The position numbers and the translations under genes were made by a program. Of a stretch of DNA of 64,000 bases, positions 10,457 to 19,426 are shown piece by piece. The notes beneath the pieces are model-generated. The model worked only from the letters and a program-made list of their open reading frames with translations. It did no database searches and was not told where the DNA came from. Position 1 is the first letter of the stretch, and every line of letters starts with the position of its first letter. Source of the DNA: DASPNH01 sp035626675 (GTDB lineage: Bacteria > Desulfobacterota > Binatia > UBA1149 > CAITLU01); contig DASPNH010000102.1 in NCBI GenBank assembly GCA_035626675.1, forward strand, positions 1 through 64,000, given 5' to 3'.

Positions 10457-13303
10457 ATGAGTCATACCGATCGCGAACCTGCGTCTTCTCTCCGACCCGA
10501 TCGCGAGCCTTCGAGCTCGTCCGTACCTGCACATGCTGCGGCAACGCCGCGGCGCGCGGCAGGTTTCTTCCGACCTTTCGCCGCTTTGCTGTCCGCACTG
10601 CTGCTCCTGAACGGGTGCCGTACCATGAACCAGTCCCTTTCCACCGACTCCGTGGCCAAGAAGTCCAAGACCGAGATCTACAAGCTCGACAACGGGCTGC
10701 AGGTCGTGCTTCGCGAAGATCATTTTGCCCCGGTGGTGGCCCAGCAGGTGTGGGTCAAGGCGGGGGGAGCCGACGAAGTCGACGTCGAAGCCGGCATCGC
10801 TCACGTGCACGAGCACATGCTCTTCAAAGGCACGGCGCGCCGCGGTGTGGGCGAGATCGCAGGGGCCGTCGAGTCTTCGGGTGGCAGCATCAACGCGTGG
10901 ACGTCGTGGGACCAGACCGTCTATCACCTGGTGCTGGCGTCGCGCTTTGCCGCCGAGGGCATCGACATCCTGGCCGATGCGGTGCAGTTCTCGTCCTTCG
11001 ATCCTACCGAGCTGGCCAAGGAGCTCGACGTCGTGATGGAGGAGTACAAGCGCGGCATGGACTCGCCGAGCAACCGCATCTACGACACGCTCTTCGAAAC
11101 CGCCTACACCGCGCATCCCTACAAGCGTTCCGTCATCGGCACCGAGACTTCCATCAAGGGCCTGACGCGCGACATGATCCTGGACTTCTACCGCCGCTAT
11201 TACACGCCGAGCAACATGACGGTGGTGGTCGTGGGCGATTTCGATTCGCGCGACATGCGGCGCGAGATCGAGAAGCGCTTCGGCGATTTCAAGGACAAGC
11301 CGGTGCCTCGGCCGCAGCGCACGGTCGAGCCTGCGCAGAACGAGACACGCATGGCAAGCGTCTCGATGGAGATCCAGGAGGCCCAGCTCGCGCTCGGCTT
11401 CCACATTCCCGACGCCAATCATCCCGATACGCCCGCGCTGGACATGCTCGCGCACGTGCTCGGCGGCGGCGAGAGCTCGCGGCTGTACCGGCGCCTGGTC
11501 GCCACCACCGGTCTTGCCACCAGCGCCAGCGCGTTCGCCTACACGCCGCCGGACCCGGGGCTGTTCCTGACCACGGCGTCCTTCGAAGCCGACGACGAGG
11601 ACAAGGTCCTGGCCGCGCTCATCGAGGAGGTCGCGCGCATTCGCGACTATCCGGCCAGTGCAGACGAGATCGAGCGTGCCCGCGCCAACCTGGAAAGCGA
11701 CTTCGTCTACCGCCGCCAGACCGTGCAGGGGCAGGCTCGCGAGCTCGGCTACTCGATCGTCGTGCACGGCGATCCCGACTATCCGGATCGCTACATCGAG
11801 AAGATCCGCGCCGTCGGCGCCGCCGACCTGCAGAGAGTGGCGCGCCACTATCTGACCGACGAGAACCTGACCGGCGTAAGTCTGCGTCCCAAGGGGGAGC
11901 GCGAGCGCATCACGCTGGCGCGGCTCCAGCAGGCTGCCAGGCCGCTCGACAGCAAGGCGCCCAAGGTAGCCGCATCGACGGATGCCGGACGCGAAGCGCC
12001 TCCGGTCACGCCGCGCGCACTCGGACAGGTCAAGGACACCGAGCCGCGGCTGCACACGCTTTCCAACGGCGTGCGCATCATCGTGCAGGAGCATCATGCC
12101 GTGCCGCTGTTCTCGGTACGGGCTGCCGTGCTCGGCGGACTGCTGTCCGAGACGCGCACCAACAACGGCATCTCCAACTTCGTGGCCGAGATGCTCACGC
12201 GCGGCACGGCGAGCTACTCGCGTGAACGTCTGGCATCCGAGATCGAGTCGCTGGCCGGCGACGTCAGCGGCTTCTCGGGCCGCAGCTCTTTCGGCGTCTC
12301 GGGCACGTTCCTGTCTGAGCACCTGGCGCAGGGCATGGACCTTACCCTGGAGGTGCTGCTGCGGCCCGGCTTTCCGGCCGACGAGGTCGAGAAGACGCGG
12401 CGTGAGCTGCTGCTGGCCATCAAGAACCGCAACGACGAGAGCGCCCAGCGTGCCTTCGATCTGGCCTACCACACGGTCTACCCGACCCATCCCTATGGTC
12501 TGACGGTGCTCGGCGAGGCCGACAGCATCGGCAAGCTGAAGGCCGACGACCTGCGCCGCTACTATCGCGAAGTGCTCGATCCGCAGAGCCTGGTCGTCAC
12601 GGTCGTCGGCGACATCGACGAGCAGGACGTGGTCGCGAGGCTGGAGCAGAGCCTGGGAAGCCTGCAGGGCGACGGCAGAGTCTTCGAAGCCCCGCCGCCG
12701 GCACCGATCCCGGGCGCACCGCAGCGCGCGCGCATGGACAGCATCCGCAAGCAGTCGCACGTGGTCGTGGCCTTCCCCGGCGTTGCCGTCACCGATCCGG
12801 ACAAGCATCCGCTGTCGGTGCTCGACACCGTGCTTTCACGCCAGGGCGGGCGCCTGTTCTACGAGCTGCGCGACAAGCAGGCGCTGTGCTACTCGGTGAC
12901 CTCGTTCTCGAGCGAAGGTTACGCGCCCGGCCTGTTCGGCGCCTACATCGCCACCGATCCGGCCAACGAGCAGCGCGCCCTGGACGGCCTGATGGTCGAG
13001 CTGGAAAAGGTGCGCTCGGAGCCGGTCAAACGCGAGGAGCTCGAGCGAGCGCATCGCTACCTGATCGGCAACTACGAGATCGCGCTGCAGACCAACAGCG
13101 CCATCGCCGAGAACATGACCTTCAACGAGCTGTACGGACTCGGCTACCTCGAAGGCCGCCGCTACGCCGACAAGATCCGCGCCGTCGACACCGAAGACGT
13201 GCAGCGCGTCGCCCAGCGCTTCATCGACCTGAACGCACGGACGGAAGCCGTAGTTGGACCGCCGCCCGCAAAGGCGGCCGCTTCTGGCGGCGGGCGTCGC
13301 TAG
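10457..13303 (+). CDS. M16 family zinc metallopeptidase lipoprotein, two peptidase units fused
   Basis: A 948-residue fusion of two M16B (pitrilysin-like) units. The N-terminal half has the inverted zinc motif HxxEH (H116, E119, H120 in HVHEHMLFKG) and the downstream acidic ligand segment LDVVMEEYKRGMD. The second half (from about residue 530) keeps the fold but its corresponding helix reads NFVAEMLTRGT, lacking the His, so it is the non-catalytic partner. A hydrophobic stretch ends in LLNGC, a plausible lipobox with Cys at 54, after an unusually long polar leader. That suggests a periplasmic lipoprotein. Bacterial M16B pairs are usually two genes or one fused gene; here it is fused. The substrate is unknown. 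Confidence 0.9.
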   Translation: MSHTDREPASSLRPDREPSSSSVPAHAAATPRRAAGFFRPFAALLSALLLLNGCRTMNQSLSTDSVAKKSKTEIYKLDNGLQVVLREDHFAPVVAQQVWVKAGGADEVDVEAGIAHVHEHMLFKGTARRGVGEIAGAVESSGGSINAWTSWDQTVYHLVLASRFAAEGIDILADAVQFSSFDPTELAKELDVVMEEYKRGMDSPSNRIYDTLFETAYTAHPYKRSVIGTETSIKGLTRDMILDFYRRYYTPSNMTVVVVGDFDSRDMRREIEKRFGDFKDKPVPRPQRTVEPAQNETRMASVSMEIQEAQLALGFHIPDANHPDTPALDMLAHVLGGGESSRLYRRLVATTGLATSASAFAYTPPDPGLFLTTASFEADDEDKVLAALIEEVARIRDYPASADEIERARANLESDFVYRRQTVQGQARELGYSIVVHGDPDYPDRYIEKIRAVGAADLQRVARHYLTDENLTGVSLRPKGERERITLARLQQAARPLDSKAPKVAASTDAGREAPPVTPRALGQVKDTEPRLHTLSNGVRIIVQEHHAVPLFSVRAAVLGGLLSETRTNNGISNFVAEMLTRGTASYSRERLASEIESLAGDVSGFSGRSSFGVSGTFLSEHLAQGMDLTLEVLLRPGFPADEVEKTRRELLLAIKNRNDESAQRAFDLAYHTVYPTHPYGLTVLGEADSIGKLKADDLRRYYREVLDPQSLVVTVVGDIDEQDVVARLEQSLGSLQGDGRVFEAPPPAPIPGAPQRARMDSIRKQSHVVVAFPGVAVTDPDKHPLSVLDTVLSRQGGRLFYELRDKQALCYSVTSFSSEGYAPGLFGAYIATDPANEQRALDGLMVELEKVRSEPVKREELERAHRYLIGNYEIALQTNSAIAENMTFNELYGLGYLEGRRYADKIRAVDTEDVQRVAQRFIDLNARTEAVVGPPPAKAAASGGGRR

Positions 13304-13500
13304 TGGTGCAGATGCAAGGCCGACACGCCCGCGCGCGCGGAAGCGCGCTCCCTGCCCGCTGAGCGCACGCACGGCGCACCCAGACGCAGCAGATGCGCCG
13401 CTAGTGACGTCCGCCGCGCGCGAAGCGGGCTCCCTGCCTGCTGAGCACGCACGGGCGTGTCCAACGCAGATGCGCTGCTAGCGGCGTCCGCCGCGTGCGG
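13299..13500. repeat. Degenerate ~80-bp repeats between two convergent genes
   Basis: GCTAG followed by a GTCCGCCGCG-like stretch recurs at 13299, 13400 and 13477. The block GAAGCG(C/G)GCTCCCTGCC recurs at 13340 and 13422. The first copy includes the M16 stop codon and the last one includes the GDPD stop codon on the other strand. Function unknown; it may have grown by duplication of a gene end. Confidence 0.7.
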
Positions 13501-14203
13501 CCACGACGCGATCCGGAAAGTCGGAGAATATTCCGTCGATGCCCATCGCGCACAGGCGGGCAATCCGGCGGGGGTCGTTGACGGTCCACGCCCACACGGC
13601 AAGGCCGCGGTCGTGGGCGCGTTGGAGCAGGCCGGCGGTGACCAGAAGCGCGGGCGGATGCAGGTTCTCGGCGCCGATTTCGCTGGCGCAGCGATAGGCG
13701 CCAGGCAGCTCGGTCAGATTGGAGAGCACGCCGATGCGGGCCTGAGGCAGCAGGTAGCGAAGCAACCGAAGCGCCTCGTGGTCGAACGACGAGAAGACCA
13801 CGCGATCGAGAGCGCCGCGTTCGGCGACCGCCGCTGCACAAGCATCGACGATCTCGGCCCGGCGCCGTGTCCGCTTGATCTCCAGGTTGAGGATGGTGCG
13901 ATCCGCAAAAGCGTCGAGCACCTGACCGAGCAGTGGCACCTGTGCCGGCACGCCCTTCCATGCGCCCGCATCGAGCCGGCCGAGCTGCTCGACGGTAAAG
14001 CTGGCGATGGTGCCCGAGCCGTCGGTGGTGCGGTCGAGCGTATCGTCGTGGATGACCACCGGCTCGCCGTCGCGGGTCAGTGCGACGTCGAACTCAAGGG
14101 CATCGGCGCCCAGCTCGAGCGCCTTTTCGAAGGAGGGCATGGTGTTCTCGGGCATGACGCCGGCGGCGCCGCGATGTCCGATGGCCAGAGGCAGCCCAGG
14201 CAT
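13478..14203 (-). CDS. Glycerophosphodiester phosphodiesterase family protein
   Basis: A 241-residue TIM-barrel enzyme expected to cleave glycerophosphodiesters to glycerol-3-phosphate and an alcohol. The active-site motifs are GHRGAAGVMPENT (general acid/base His with ENT), EFDVALTRDGEPVVIHDDTLDRTT, NLEIK, and AWTVNDPRRI near the end. Length fits small cytoplasmic GDPDs (UgpQ-like) and no signal peptide is present. The ATG at 14203 begins MPGLPLAIGHRG; longer in-frame extensions would run into prmA on the other strand. It diverges from prmA with only 37 bp between start codons. Confidence 0.93.
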   Translation of the reverse strand: MPGLPLAIGHRGAAGVMPENTMPSFEKALELGADALEFDVALTRDGEPVVIHDDTLDRTTDGSGTIASFTVEQLGRLDAGAWKGVPAQVPLLGQVLDAFADRTILNLEIKRTRRRAEIVDACAAAVAERGALDRVVFSSFDHEALRLLRYLLPQARIGVLSNLTELPGAYRCASEIGAENLHPPALLVTAGLLQRAHDRGLAVWAWTVNDPRRIARLCAMGIDGIFSDFPDRVVAARGGRR

Positions 14204-14240
14204 GATCCGGCAAGCTGTCCGGATTACGGTGCGCGGTCCA

Positions 14241-15173
14241 ATGGAACAGAAATGGTACGAGATCGCGCTCCCCGTTGCGCCTGAGCATGGCGAGGCCGCC
14301 GCTGCGATGCTGACGGCGCGCGGCGGCTTTGCGGGCTGCGAGCTGCGTGAGCGCGGCGCCGCCGTCCATGTCGTGGTCTTCGCGCAAGCAGCGTCGCTCG
14401 AGAATGCGCGCGCTGCTGCCGACGAGGCTGCAACGTTGCTGAAGGGCCCGGCGCTGCTCGAAGGAAGCGCCGAGACCATCATCACCGAGCTCGACCCGGA
14501 AGTCTGGACGCAGAACTGGCGGCGGCACTTTGCGCGTCACACCATCGGCGGGCGCATCGAGATCGTTCCTCCGTGGGAGGAGCCGTCGCCGCCATCGGCA
14601 GGACTGATCTCGATCGTCATCAATCCCGGCATGGCCTTTGGCACCGGGCTGCACGAGACCACCTCGGGCTGTCTCGAAGCACTGATCGCGAACGTTCGCG
14701 GCGGCGAGCGCGTCCTGGACCTGGGCTGCGGCTCGGCGATCCTCGCCATCGCCGCGGCGCGTCTGGGAGCGCAAGAGGCGCTCGCCCTCGACAACGATCC
14801 GGTCGCCGTTGCCGCGGCCGAGGAAAATGTCGCAGCCAACCGCATGGGCGGCGTCGTGACCGCGCGGCTTGTCGCCTCGCAAAGCGAAGCGGTCGGCACG
14901 GACGTCGCAACAGAGGGCCAGGCGCAGCGATTCGACCTGGTGGTGGCGAATATTTTGGCGGAAACGCTGGTCGAGATGCAGGACCTACTTACTGTAAGCG
15001 TCGAGGAGAACGGCGTGCTGATCCTTTCGGGCATCGAGGCGAGCCGGCTGCACATGGTGCTGAAGGCGTTCGTCCGTCCCGGCTGGAGCCTTGGGGACAT
15101 CCTCGAACGCGGCGAGTGGGCAACGGTGGTCCTGCACCACGGGGCCCTTGCGCCGAGAAGCAGAGAGTCTTAG
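14241..15173 (+). CDS. prmA: Ribosomal protein L11 methyltransferase PrmA
   Basis: A 310-residue SAM methyltransferase that trimethylates ribosomal protein L11. The N-terminal substrate-recognition domain begins MEQKWYEIALPV. The catalytic domain has NPGMAFGTGLHETT, the SAM motif VLDLGCGSAILAIAAA, LDNDPVAV and the NILAE motif. Length is typical (about 300). The ATG at 14241 gives the family start; the frame remains open upstream into the GDPD gene. It is followed after 11 bp by rsmE, a common pairing. Confidence 0.96.
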   Translation: MEQKWYEIALPVAPEHGEAAAAMLTARGGFAGCELRERGAAVHVVVFAQAASLENARAAADEAATLLKGPALLEGSAETIITELDPEVWTQNWRRHFARHTIGGRIEIVPPWEEPSPPSAGLISIVINPGMAFGTGLHETTSGCLEALIANVRGGERVLDLGCGSAILAIAAARLGAQEALALDNDPVAVAAAEENVAANRMGGVVTARLVASQSEAVGTDVATEGQAQRFDLVVANILAETLVEMQDLLTVSVEENGVLILSGIEASRLHMVLKAFVRPGWSLGDILERGEWATVVLHHGALAPRSRES

Positions 15174-15184
15174 GCAGGAGGCAG

Positions 15185-15988
15185 ATGCTGACAGCCGTCG
15201 CCACGCATGCACTTCCCAAGACGCGGCTCTACGTCGAGCCCGAGCGTCTCAGTGCCGACCGGGCGATCGTCGTCGGTGCGGGCTGTCATCACCTTCGCAA
15301 CGTTCTCCGTTTCAAACCCGGCGACGAGCTGATCGTTTTCGACGGCGCCGGTCGCGAGTCCATCGGTGTGCTCGAGATGTTCCAGGGAGAGAGCGCAGTC
15401 GTGCGCATCCTCGGCGACACCGGCACCAGTACCGAGTCCTCGCTCGACATGACGATCGCGCCCTGTCTGGCCAAGGGCAAGAAGACCGATCTCATCGTCG
15501 AGAAAGTCGTCGAGCTCGGCGCGGATCGGATCTGCGTCATCAACTCGGAACGAAGCGTGGGTCGTCTGGATGCGGCGCAGGCGATGGACCGCGTCGAGCG
15601 CTGGCGACGCATCGCCAAGGCGGCGGCCGAGCAGAGCGGACGCACGCTGATGCCGGTGGTCGAGCGGCTTCGGAGCTTCTCCGAACTCGTCACTTCCAAG
15701 CCCGTCGACACGCTCGGCCTGCTCTTCACCGTGGGCGCCGACCCCGAGCCTCCCGCCACCCTTCGCCAGCGCTATCCCGACACCGACAAGGTCATCGCCG
15801 TGGTCGGGCCCGAGGGCGGGTTCTCGCGCGAGGAGATCGATCTTGCTCGCAAGCACGGCTGGGTCGACGTAGGTCTGGGCCCGCGCGTGCTGCGCAGCGA
15901 GACCGCGGCCATCGTGGCCGCCGCCGTCTGCCAGCATTTGTGGGGCGACCTCGGCCGCCGCCCTCCCGAGCGCCACGAGCCGAGCTGA
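15185..15988 (+). CDS. rsmE: 16S rRNA (uracil-1498-N3)-methyltransferase RsmE
   Basis: A 267-residue SPOUT methyltransferase modifying m3U1498 of 16S rRNA. The PUA-like N-terminal domain has RLYVEPERL and HHLRNVLRFKPGDE. The SPOUT part shows KGKKTDLIVEKVVELGADRI, EQSGRTLMP, VGPEGGFSREEID and the terminal knot motif LGPRVLRSETA. The ATG at 15185 follows AGGAGG at 5 nt. It lies directly behind prmA, so both are likely one transcript. Confidence 0.97.
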   Translation: MLTAVATHALPKTRLYVEPERLSADRAIVVGAGCHHLRNVLRFKPGDELIVFDGAGRESIGVLEMFQGESAVVRILGDTGTSTESSLDMTIAPCLAKGKKTDLIVEKVVELGADRICVINSERSVGRLDAAQAMDRVERWRRIAKAAAEQSGRTLMPVVERLRSFSELVTSKPVDTLGLLFTVGADPEPPATLRQRYPDTDKVIAVVGPEGGFSREEIDLARKHGWVDVGLGPRVLRSETAAIVAAAVCQHLWGDLGRRPPERHEPS

Positions 15989-16055
15989 CGAATAGAGGCG
16001 ACGCGGAGATCGTTGGCAGCCAACGGTCGCCGTGGCGTCCACGGAGGGCGCCGGC

Positions 16056-17009
16056 GTGAAGCTCCTGCACGTGATGGATCCGATCGAACGGATTGACATC
16101 ACCAAGGACACATCGTTCGTGTTCATCCGCGAGGCTCAGGATCGCGGACACGACAACTACATCTGCGGCATCGCCGACCTCGCCTTTCAGGACGGCGCCG
16201 TGCTCGCGCGGGCAGCCACGCTGAAGGTCGCGCCGGTGCAGGGCAGCCACGCCGAGGTAGGCGACTACCAGTGGCGGCCGGCGCACGAGTTCCAATGCGT
16301 GTTCATGCGCAAGGACCCGCCCTTCGACACCGACTTCTTCTTCTCGACGCACCTTCTTTCGCTCATCGATGTCTCTCGCACGTTCGTGTTCAACGATGCG
16401 GCCGGACTCCGCGAGGCGAGCGAGAAGCTGTTCATCCTTCGCTTTCCGGATCTCATCGCCGAGACGATGGTCTCGGCCAGCCCCGACGCCATTCTCTCTT
16501 TCCGCGACAAGGTAGGCGGTGACATCGTGGTCAAGCCTCTGGACGGCTGCGGCGGCCTCGGCATCTTCCGCATCGCGCCCGGAGACCTGAACACCTACTC
16601 GATCCTGGAGACGTCGACGCGGCACGGAATGCGGCCGGTGATGGCACAGCGCTTCCTGCCCGAATCGCGGGCCGGCGACGTGCGGCTGCTGTACCTGGAC
16701 GGCAAGCCTCTCGGCGCCATCAAGCGCGTGCCGCGTGAGACCGACCTGCGCGGCAACATCCACGTCGGCGGCACCGTGGTTCCGACCGACATCGGAGAGC
16801 GCGAGCGCCGCATCTGCGAGCGGCTGGCGCCCTCGCTGGACGCGCTGGGAATCTACTTTGCCGGTCTCGACGTCATCGGCGAGTACCTGAGCGAGGTGAA
16901 CGTGACCAGTCCTACCGGCGTGCAGGAGGCCAATCGCCTGGGCAGCGCGCGGCTGGAGTCGCAGGTCATCGAGTTCGTCGAGAGGAAGTGCGCCGGCCTG
17001 AAGCGCTGA
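16056..17009 (+). CDS. gshB: Glutathione synthetase
   Basis: A 317-residue ATP-grasp enzyme joining gamma-glutamylcysteine and glycine to make glutathione. The N-terminal GSH-synthetase domain begins VKLLHVMDPIERIDITKD. FNDAAGLREASEKLF, the glycine loop PLDGCGGLGIFRI, IKRVPRETDLRGNIHVGG and NVTSPTGVQE are all family motifs. The GTG at 16056 has GGAGG upstream; another GTG at 16032 lacks a ribosome site. It ends just before a GTCAGG palindrome that may act as terminator. Presence of gshB agrees with a proteobacteria-like redox system. No gshA is visible in the window. Confidence 0.95.
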   Translation: MKLLHVMDPIERIDITKDTSFVFIREAQDRGHDNYICGIADLAFQDGAVLARAATLKVAPVQGSHAEVGDYQWRPAHEFQCVFMRKDPPFDTDFFFSTHLLSLIDVSRTFVFNDAAGLREASEKLFILRFPDLIAETMVSASPDAILSFRDKVGGDIVVKPLDGCGGLGIFRIAPGDLNTYSILETSTRHGMRPVMAQRFLPESRAGDVRLLYLDGKPLGAIKRVPRETDLRGNIHVGGTVVPTDIGERERRICERLAPSLDALGIYFAGLDVIGEYLSEVNVTSPTGVQEANRLGSARLESQVIEFVERKCAGLKR

Positions 17010-17012
17010 CCG

Positions 17013-17056
17013 AAAGGGGTCAGGCGCCTTCGTCCGAAAGGTGCCTGACCCCTTTT
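17013..17056. repeat. GGGGTCAGGC palindrome after gshB
   Basis: Arms 17013-17030 and 17037-17056 are an inverted repeat with a single mismatch, ending in CCCCTTTT. It begins 4 bp after the gshB stop. Its shape, stem then short T-run, would also serve as a weak terminator for gshB. Confidence 0.85.
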
Positions 17057-17163
17057 CCGGCGCGCCGCGGCGCCGCGGCAGCGGAAATTTGACCGCACCG
17101 CATCGCGGCTGTACACGGGAACCCGTCGCGCCGGGAGGCGCCGCGCGTTCTCTCCTTCCTCGT

Positions 17164-17239
17164 GCCCAGGTAGCTCAGTTGGTAGAGCAGGAGACTGAAA
17201 ATCTCCGTGTCGCTGGTTCAATTCCGGCCCTGGGCACCA
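17164..17239 (+). tRNA. tRNA-Phe (GAA)
   Basis: Complete cloverleaf: acceptor GCCCAGG/CCTGGGC, D-arm GCTCAGTTGGTAGAGC, anticodon stem GGAGA/TCTCC with loop CTGAAAA, T-arm GCTGG-TTCAATT-CCGGC. The 3' CCA is encoded at 17237-17239, unlike the CAU tRNA in this window. Confidence 0.97.
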
Positions 17240-17535
17240 CTTACTTTTCCAGCATTTCCTAGCAAATCCCGTACTCTCCTTTGCATTGCGGGGCTTATTA
17301 CAAAGGTCGCCATTGCGCGTCGGTGTATCGCTGGCTCGGTTCATGCCCGCTTCCGCTTGAACCAAGCGTCGCGTCGAACAACTGGCCGGCTCGGCTTGGA
17401 TGGTGACGAGCTCCGATCCCGCCCCCTCGTGGCCCCTAAGCCCACGCGCACTCGCAGCGTCTGCCGCGCGTGGCACGAGAGTACAGAGGTCCCCGCACCG
17501 CCCGGCAACGGCAGCGGCGCCGCAAAGCCGCCGCG
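17240..17535. other. Gap after tRNA-Phe
   Basis: About 300 bp to the stop of the hydrolase-cyclase gene. The first 80 bp are visibly richer in A and T than the surroundings. I see no gene, no hairpin with a T-run and no repeat of the tRNA 3' end. Confidence 0.5.
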
Positions 17536-18864
17536 CTACACGATCCGAAACACCCGCCACTTCCCCGGCAGCCCCGCCAGCTCGTGCTCCCCGTGCTCCT
17601 GGAACGTCAGCTCCGAGCCCGCCACCAGATCGCGCACCGTGCTCGACGCGAACACTTCACCCGCTCCCGCCAGCGAAGTGATCCGTGCGGCCGCGTGCAC
17701 CGCCACGCCGCTCAGGTCGTCGCCGCGGATCTCGCACTCTCCGGTGTGCACGCCCGCGCGAATCTCCATGCCGAGCTGGCGTGCGCCGCCGACGATCGCC
17801 GCCGCGCACTCGAGCGCACGCGGCGGGCCGTCGAAGCTGGCGAAGAAACCGTCACCGGTGGTGTTGATCTCGCGGCCGCGAAAGCGCGCGAGCTGGCGGC
17901 GCACGAACGCGTCGTGCGCGTCGAGCATGTCGCGCCATTGCCGGCCGCGCGTCGCGTCCAGGCGCGTGGAGTCGACGATGTCGGTGAACAGGATCGTCGT
18001 CAGGATGCGGTCGATCTCGACGCTGTGGCGCTCGCCGGTGACGAACTCCTCGATCTCGTCGAGAATCGTGTCGAAGTTGCCGGCAAAGAACAGATGGTCG
18101 CTGCCCTCCAGCTCGACCAGGCGCGCACCCGGAATATGCTCGGCCAGATAGCGGCCGTGCTCGATGCGAACGAAGCGTTCGTCCTTGCGGTGCAGGACCA
18201 GTGTGGGCACGCGGATGGACGGGAGCACGTGCCGCACGTCGACGTCCGCATTCAGACGCAGCAGCTCGGCTGCGGCGCGCGGGCTGGCCGCCAGGCGCTC
18301 GTAGCGCGCGGTGGCCTGCACCATGGCCGGGTCCTCGGCCATGCTCGGGCCGACGAAGTTCGCCAGATAGCCCTGGCCCCACATTTCGGTGACGCGGCCG
18401 AGATTGGCCTTGGCAATCTCCGGATCCAGTCCGATGTCATAGCCTTCGCCCGCCAGAATTCGTGCGAACGTGCCGAACAGGACGAGCGCGCTCGTGCGTT
18501 GCGGATGCGTGGCCGCGAACAGGATGCTCATCGGCCCGCCTTCGGAGGCGCCAAGAAGCGTGGCGCGCTCGCTGCCGACGGCGTCCATGACGGCGCGCAC
18601 GTCGTCCATCCGCTCTTCCAGCGTGGATTGGCGATGGCGCGGCAGCGGGTCCGACATCCCTGTGCCACGCTTGTCGAGCAGCATCAGGCGCGAGAAGCTC
18701 GCTAAGCGGCGCAGGAAACGCGCCAGCGGCGGAACCTCCCAGGCCATCTCGACGTGCGTGATCCAGCCGGGAACGAACAGCAGGTCGGGGCCCTCGCCGA
18801 GAACCTGATAGGCGACGTGGTCGTCGCCGGTGCGCGCGTAACGGGTCTTCGCCTCCATCGTCAT
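17536..18864 (-). CDS. Alpha/beta-hydrolase fused to a class III adenylate/guanylate cyclase domain
   Basis: A 442-residue fusion. Residues about 10-275 are an alpha/beta-hydrolase with nucleophile elbow GASEGG and LLDKRGTGMSDP. The catalytic His candidate is in GSDHLFFAG. Residues about 285-440 are a class III cyclase homology domain: LTTILFTDIVDSTRLDA (first metal Asp) and INTTGDGFFASFDGP (second metal Asp), then GVHTGECE. The same architecture is known in actinobacteria and rhizobia. The hydrolase part may sense or process a small molecule, which is inference. No transmembrane segment is seen. Its ATG overlaps the VOC stop codon by one base, so translation is coupled. Confidence 0.92.
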   Translation of the reverse strand: MTMEAKTRYARTGDDHVAYQVLGEGPDLLFVPGWITHVEMAWEVPPLARFLRRLASFSRLMLLDKRGTGMSDPLPRHRQSTLEERMDDVRAVMDAVGSERATLLGASEGGPMSILFAATHPQRTSALVLFGTFARILAGEGYDIGLDPEIAKANLGRVTEMWGQGYLANFVGPSMAEDPAMVQATARYERLAASPRAAAELLRLNADVDVRHVLPSIRVPTLVLHRKDERFVRIEHGRYLAEHIPGARLVELEGSDHLFFAGNFDTILDEIEEFVTGERHSVEIDRILTTILFTDIVDSTRLDATRGRQWRDMLDAHDAFVRRQLARFRGREINTTGDGFFASFDGPPRALECAAAIVGGARQLGMEIRAGVHTGECEIRGDDLSGVAVHAAARITSLAGAGEVFASSTVRDLVAGSELTFQEHGEHELAGLPGKWRVFRIV

Positions 18865-19292
18865 CAGAACGTGATCTTGACCGACTGCGCCGATCGCTGG
18901 GCCGGACCATGAAAGACGACCTCGATGTTGTTGCCGTCCGGGTCCAGCACGAACGCCGCGAAGTAGCCTGGGTGGTAGCTTCGTTTGCCGGGACCGCCGT
19001 TGTCGGTCCCGCCGGCGGCAAGTGCAGCCGCGTAAAACCGCGCAACGGCCGCTTCGTCTGGCGCCTGGAACGCGAGATGCGTACGGCCGGTCAGCTCTCC
19101 GGCCGCCGCGACGCTCTGGCGAGAGCTGACGAAGAGCTCATCACACCAGAAGTAGTCCTCGCCCTCGCCTCCGAGCGGAATGTCGAGTGCGGCGAACACG
19201 GCCTTGTAGAAGGCCTTGCTCCTGGCCAGGTCGGCGACGACGAGCTGGATGTGATCGATGAGCCTGCCGCGATGCAGCTCGTGGGTTTCCAT
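18864..19292 (-). CDS. VOC (glyoxalase/dioxygenase superfamily) protein
   Basis: A 142-residue vicinal-oxygen-chelate protein with two beta-alpha-beta-beta-beta modules. The first metal-ligand region is LIDHIQLVVADL, the middle is GRTHLAFQAPDEAAV and the last is FAAFVLDPDGNNIEVVFHG. The DPDGNNIE(V) end is typical of glyoxalase-like and dioxygenase-like members. Substrate unknown. The stop codon overlaps the start of the hydrolase-cyclase gene, so the two form an operon and may act together. Confidence 0.9.
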   Translation of the reverse strand: METHELHRGRLIDHIQLVVADLARSKAFYKAVFAALDIPLGGEGEDYFWCDELFVSSRQSVAAAGELTGRTHLAFQAPDEAAVARFYAAALAAGGTDNGGPGKRSYHPGYFAAFVLDPDGNNIEVVFHGPAQRSAQSVKITF

Positions 19293-19426
19293 CGGCCGAG
19301 CCTGTTACGGCCGGCGGAACATCGCAAGGCGACTGCGGTCGCATTCGGCGCGCGTCGCGACGCCCGCGACCTGCGGCAGCCCGCGCCAGACGCGACGCCG
19401 CGCGCCTACTCGAAAAGGTCGCCCCG

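Noticed and set aside
10376..12808. An 810-residue minus-strand frame opposite the M16 gene
   Set aside because: Antisense shadow; the zinc motif and lipobox lie on the plus strand.
13340..13500. CRISPR-like array
   Set aside because: Only two to three units, degenerate, with no distinct spacers or cas genes.
17164..17535. Genomic island at tRNA-Phe
   Set aside because: No integrase and no duplicate of the tRNA 3' end within view; only the AT-rich patch remains, kept as a low-interest finding.
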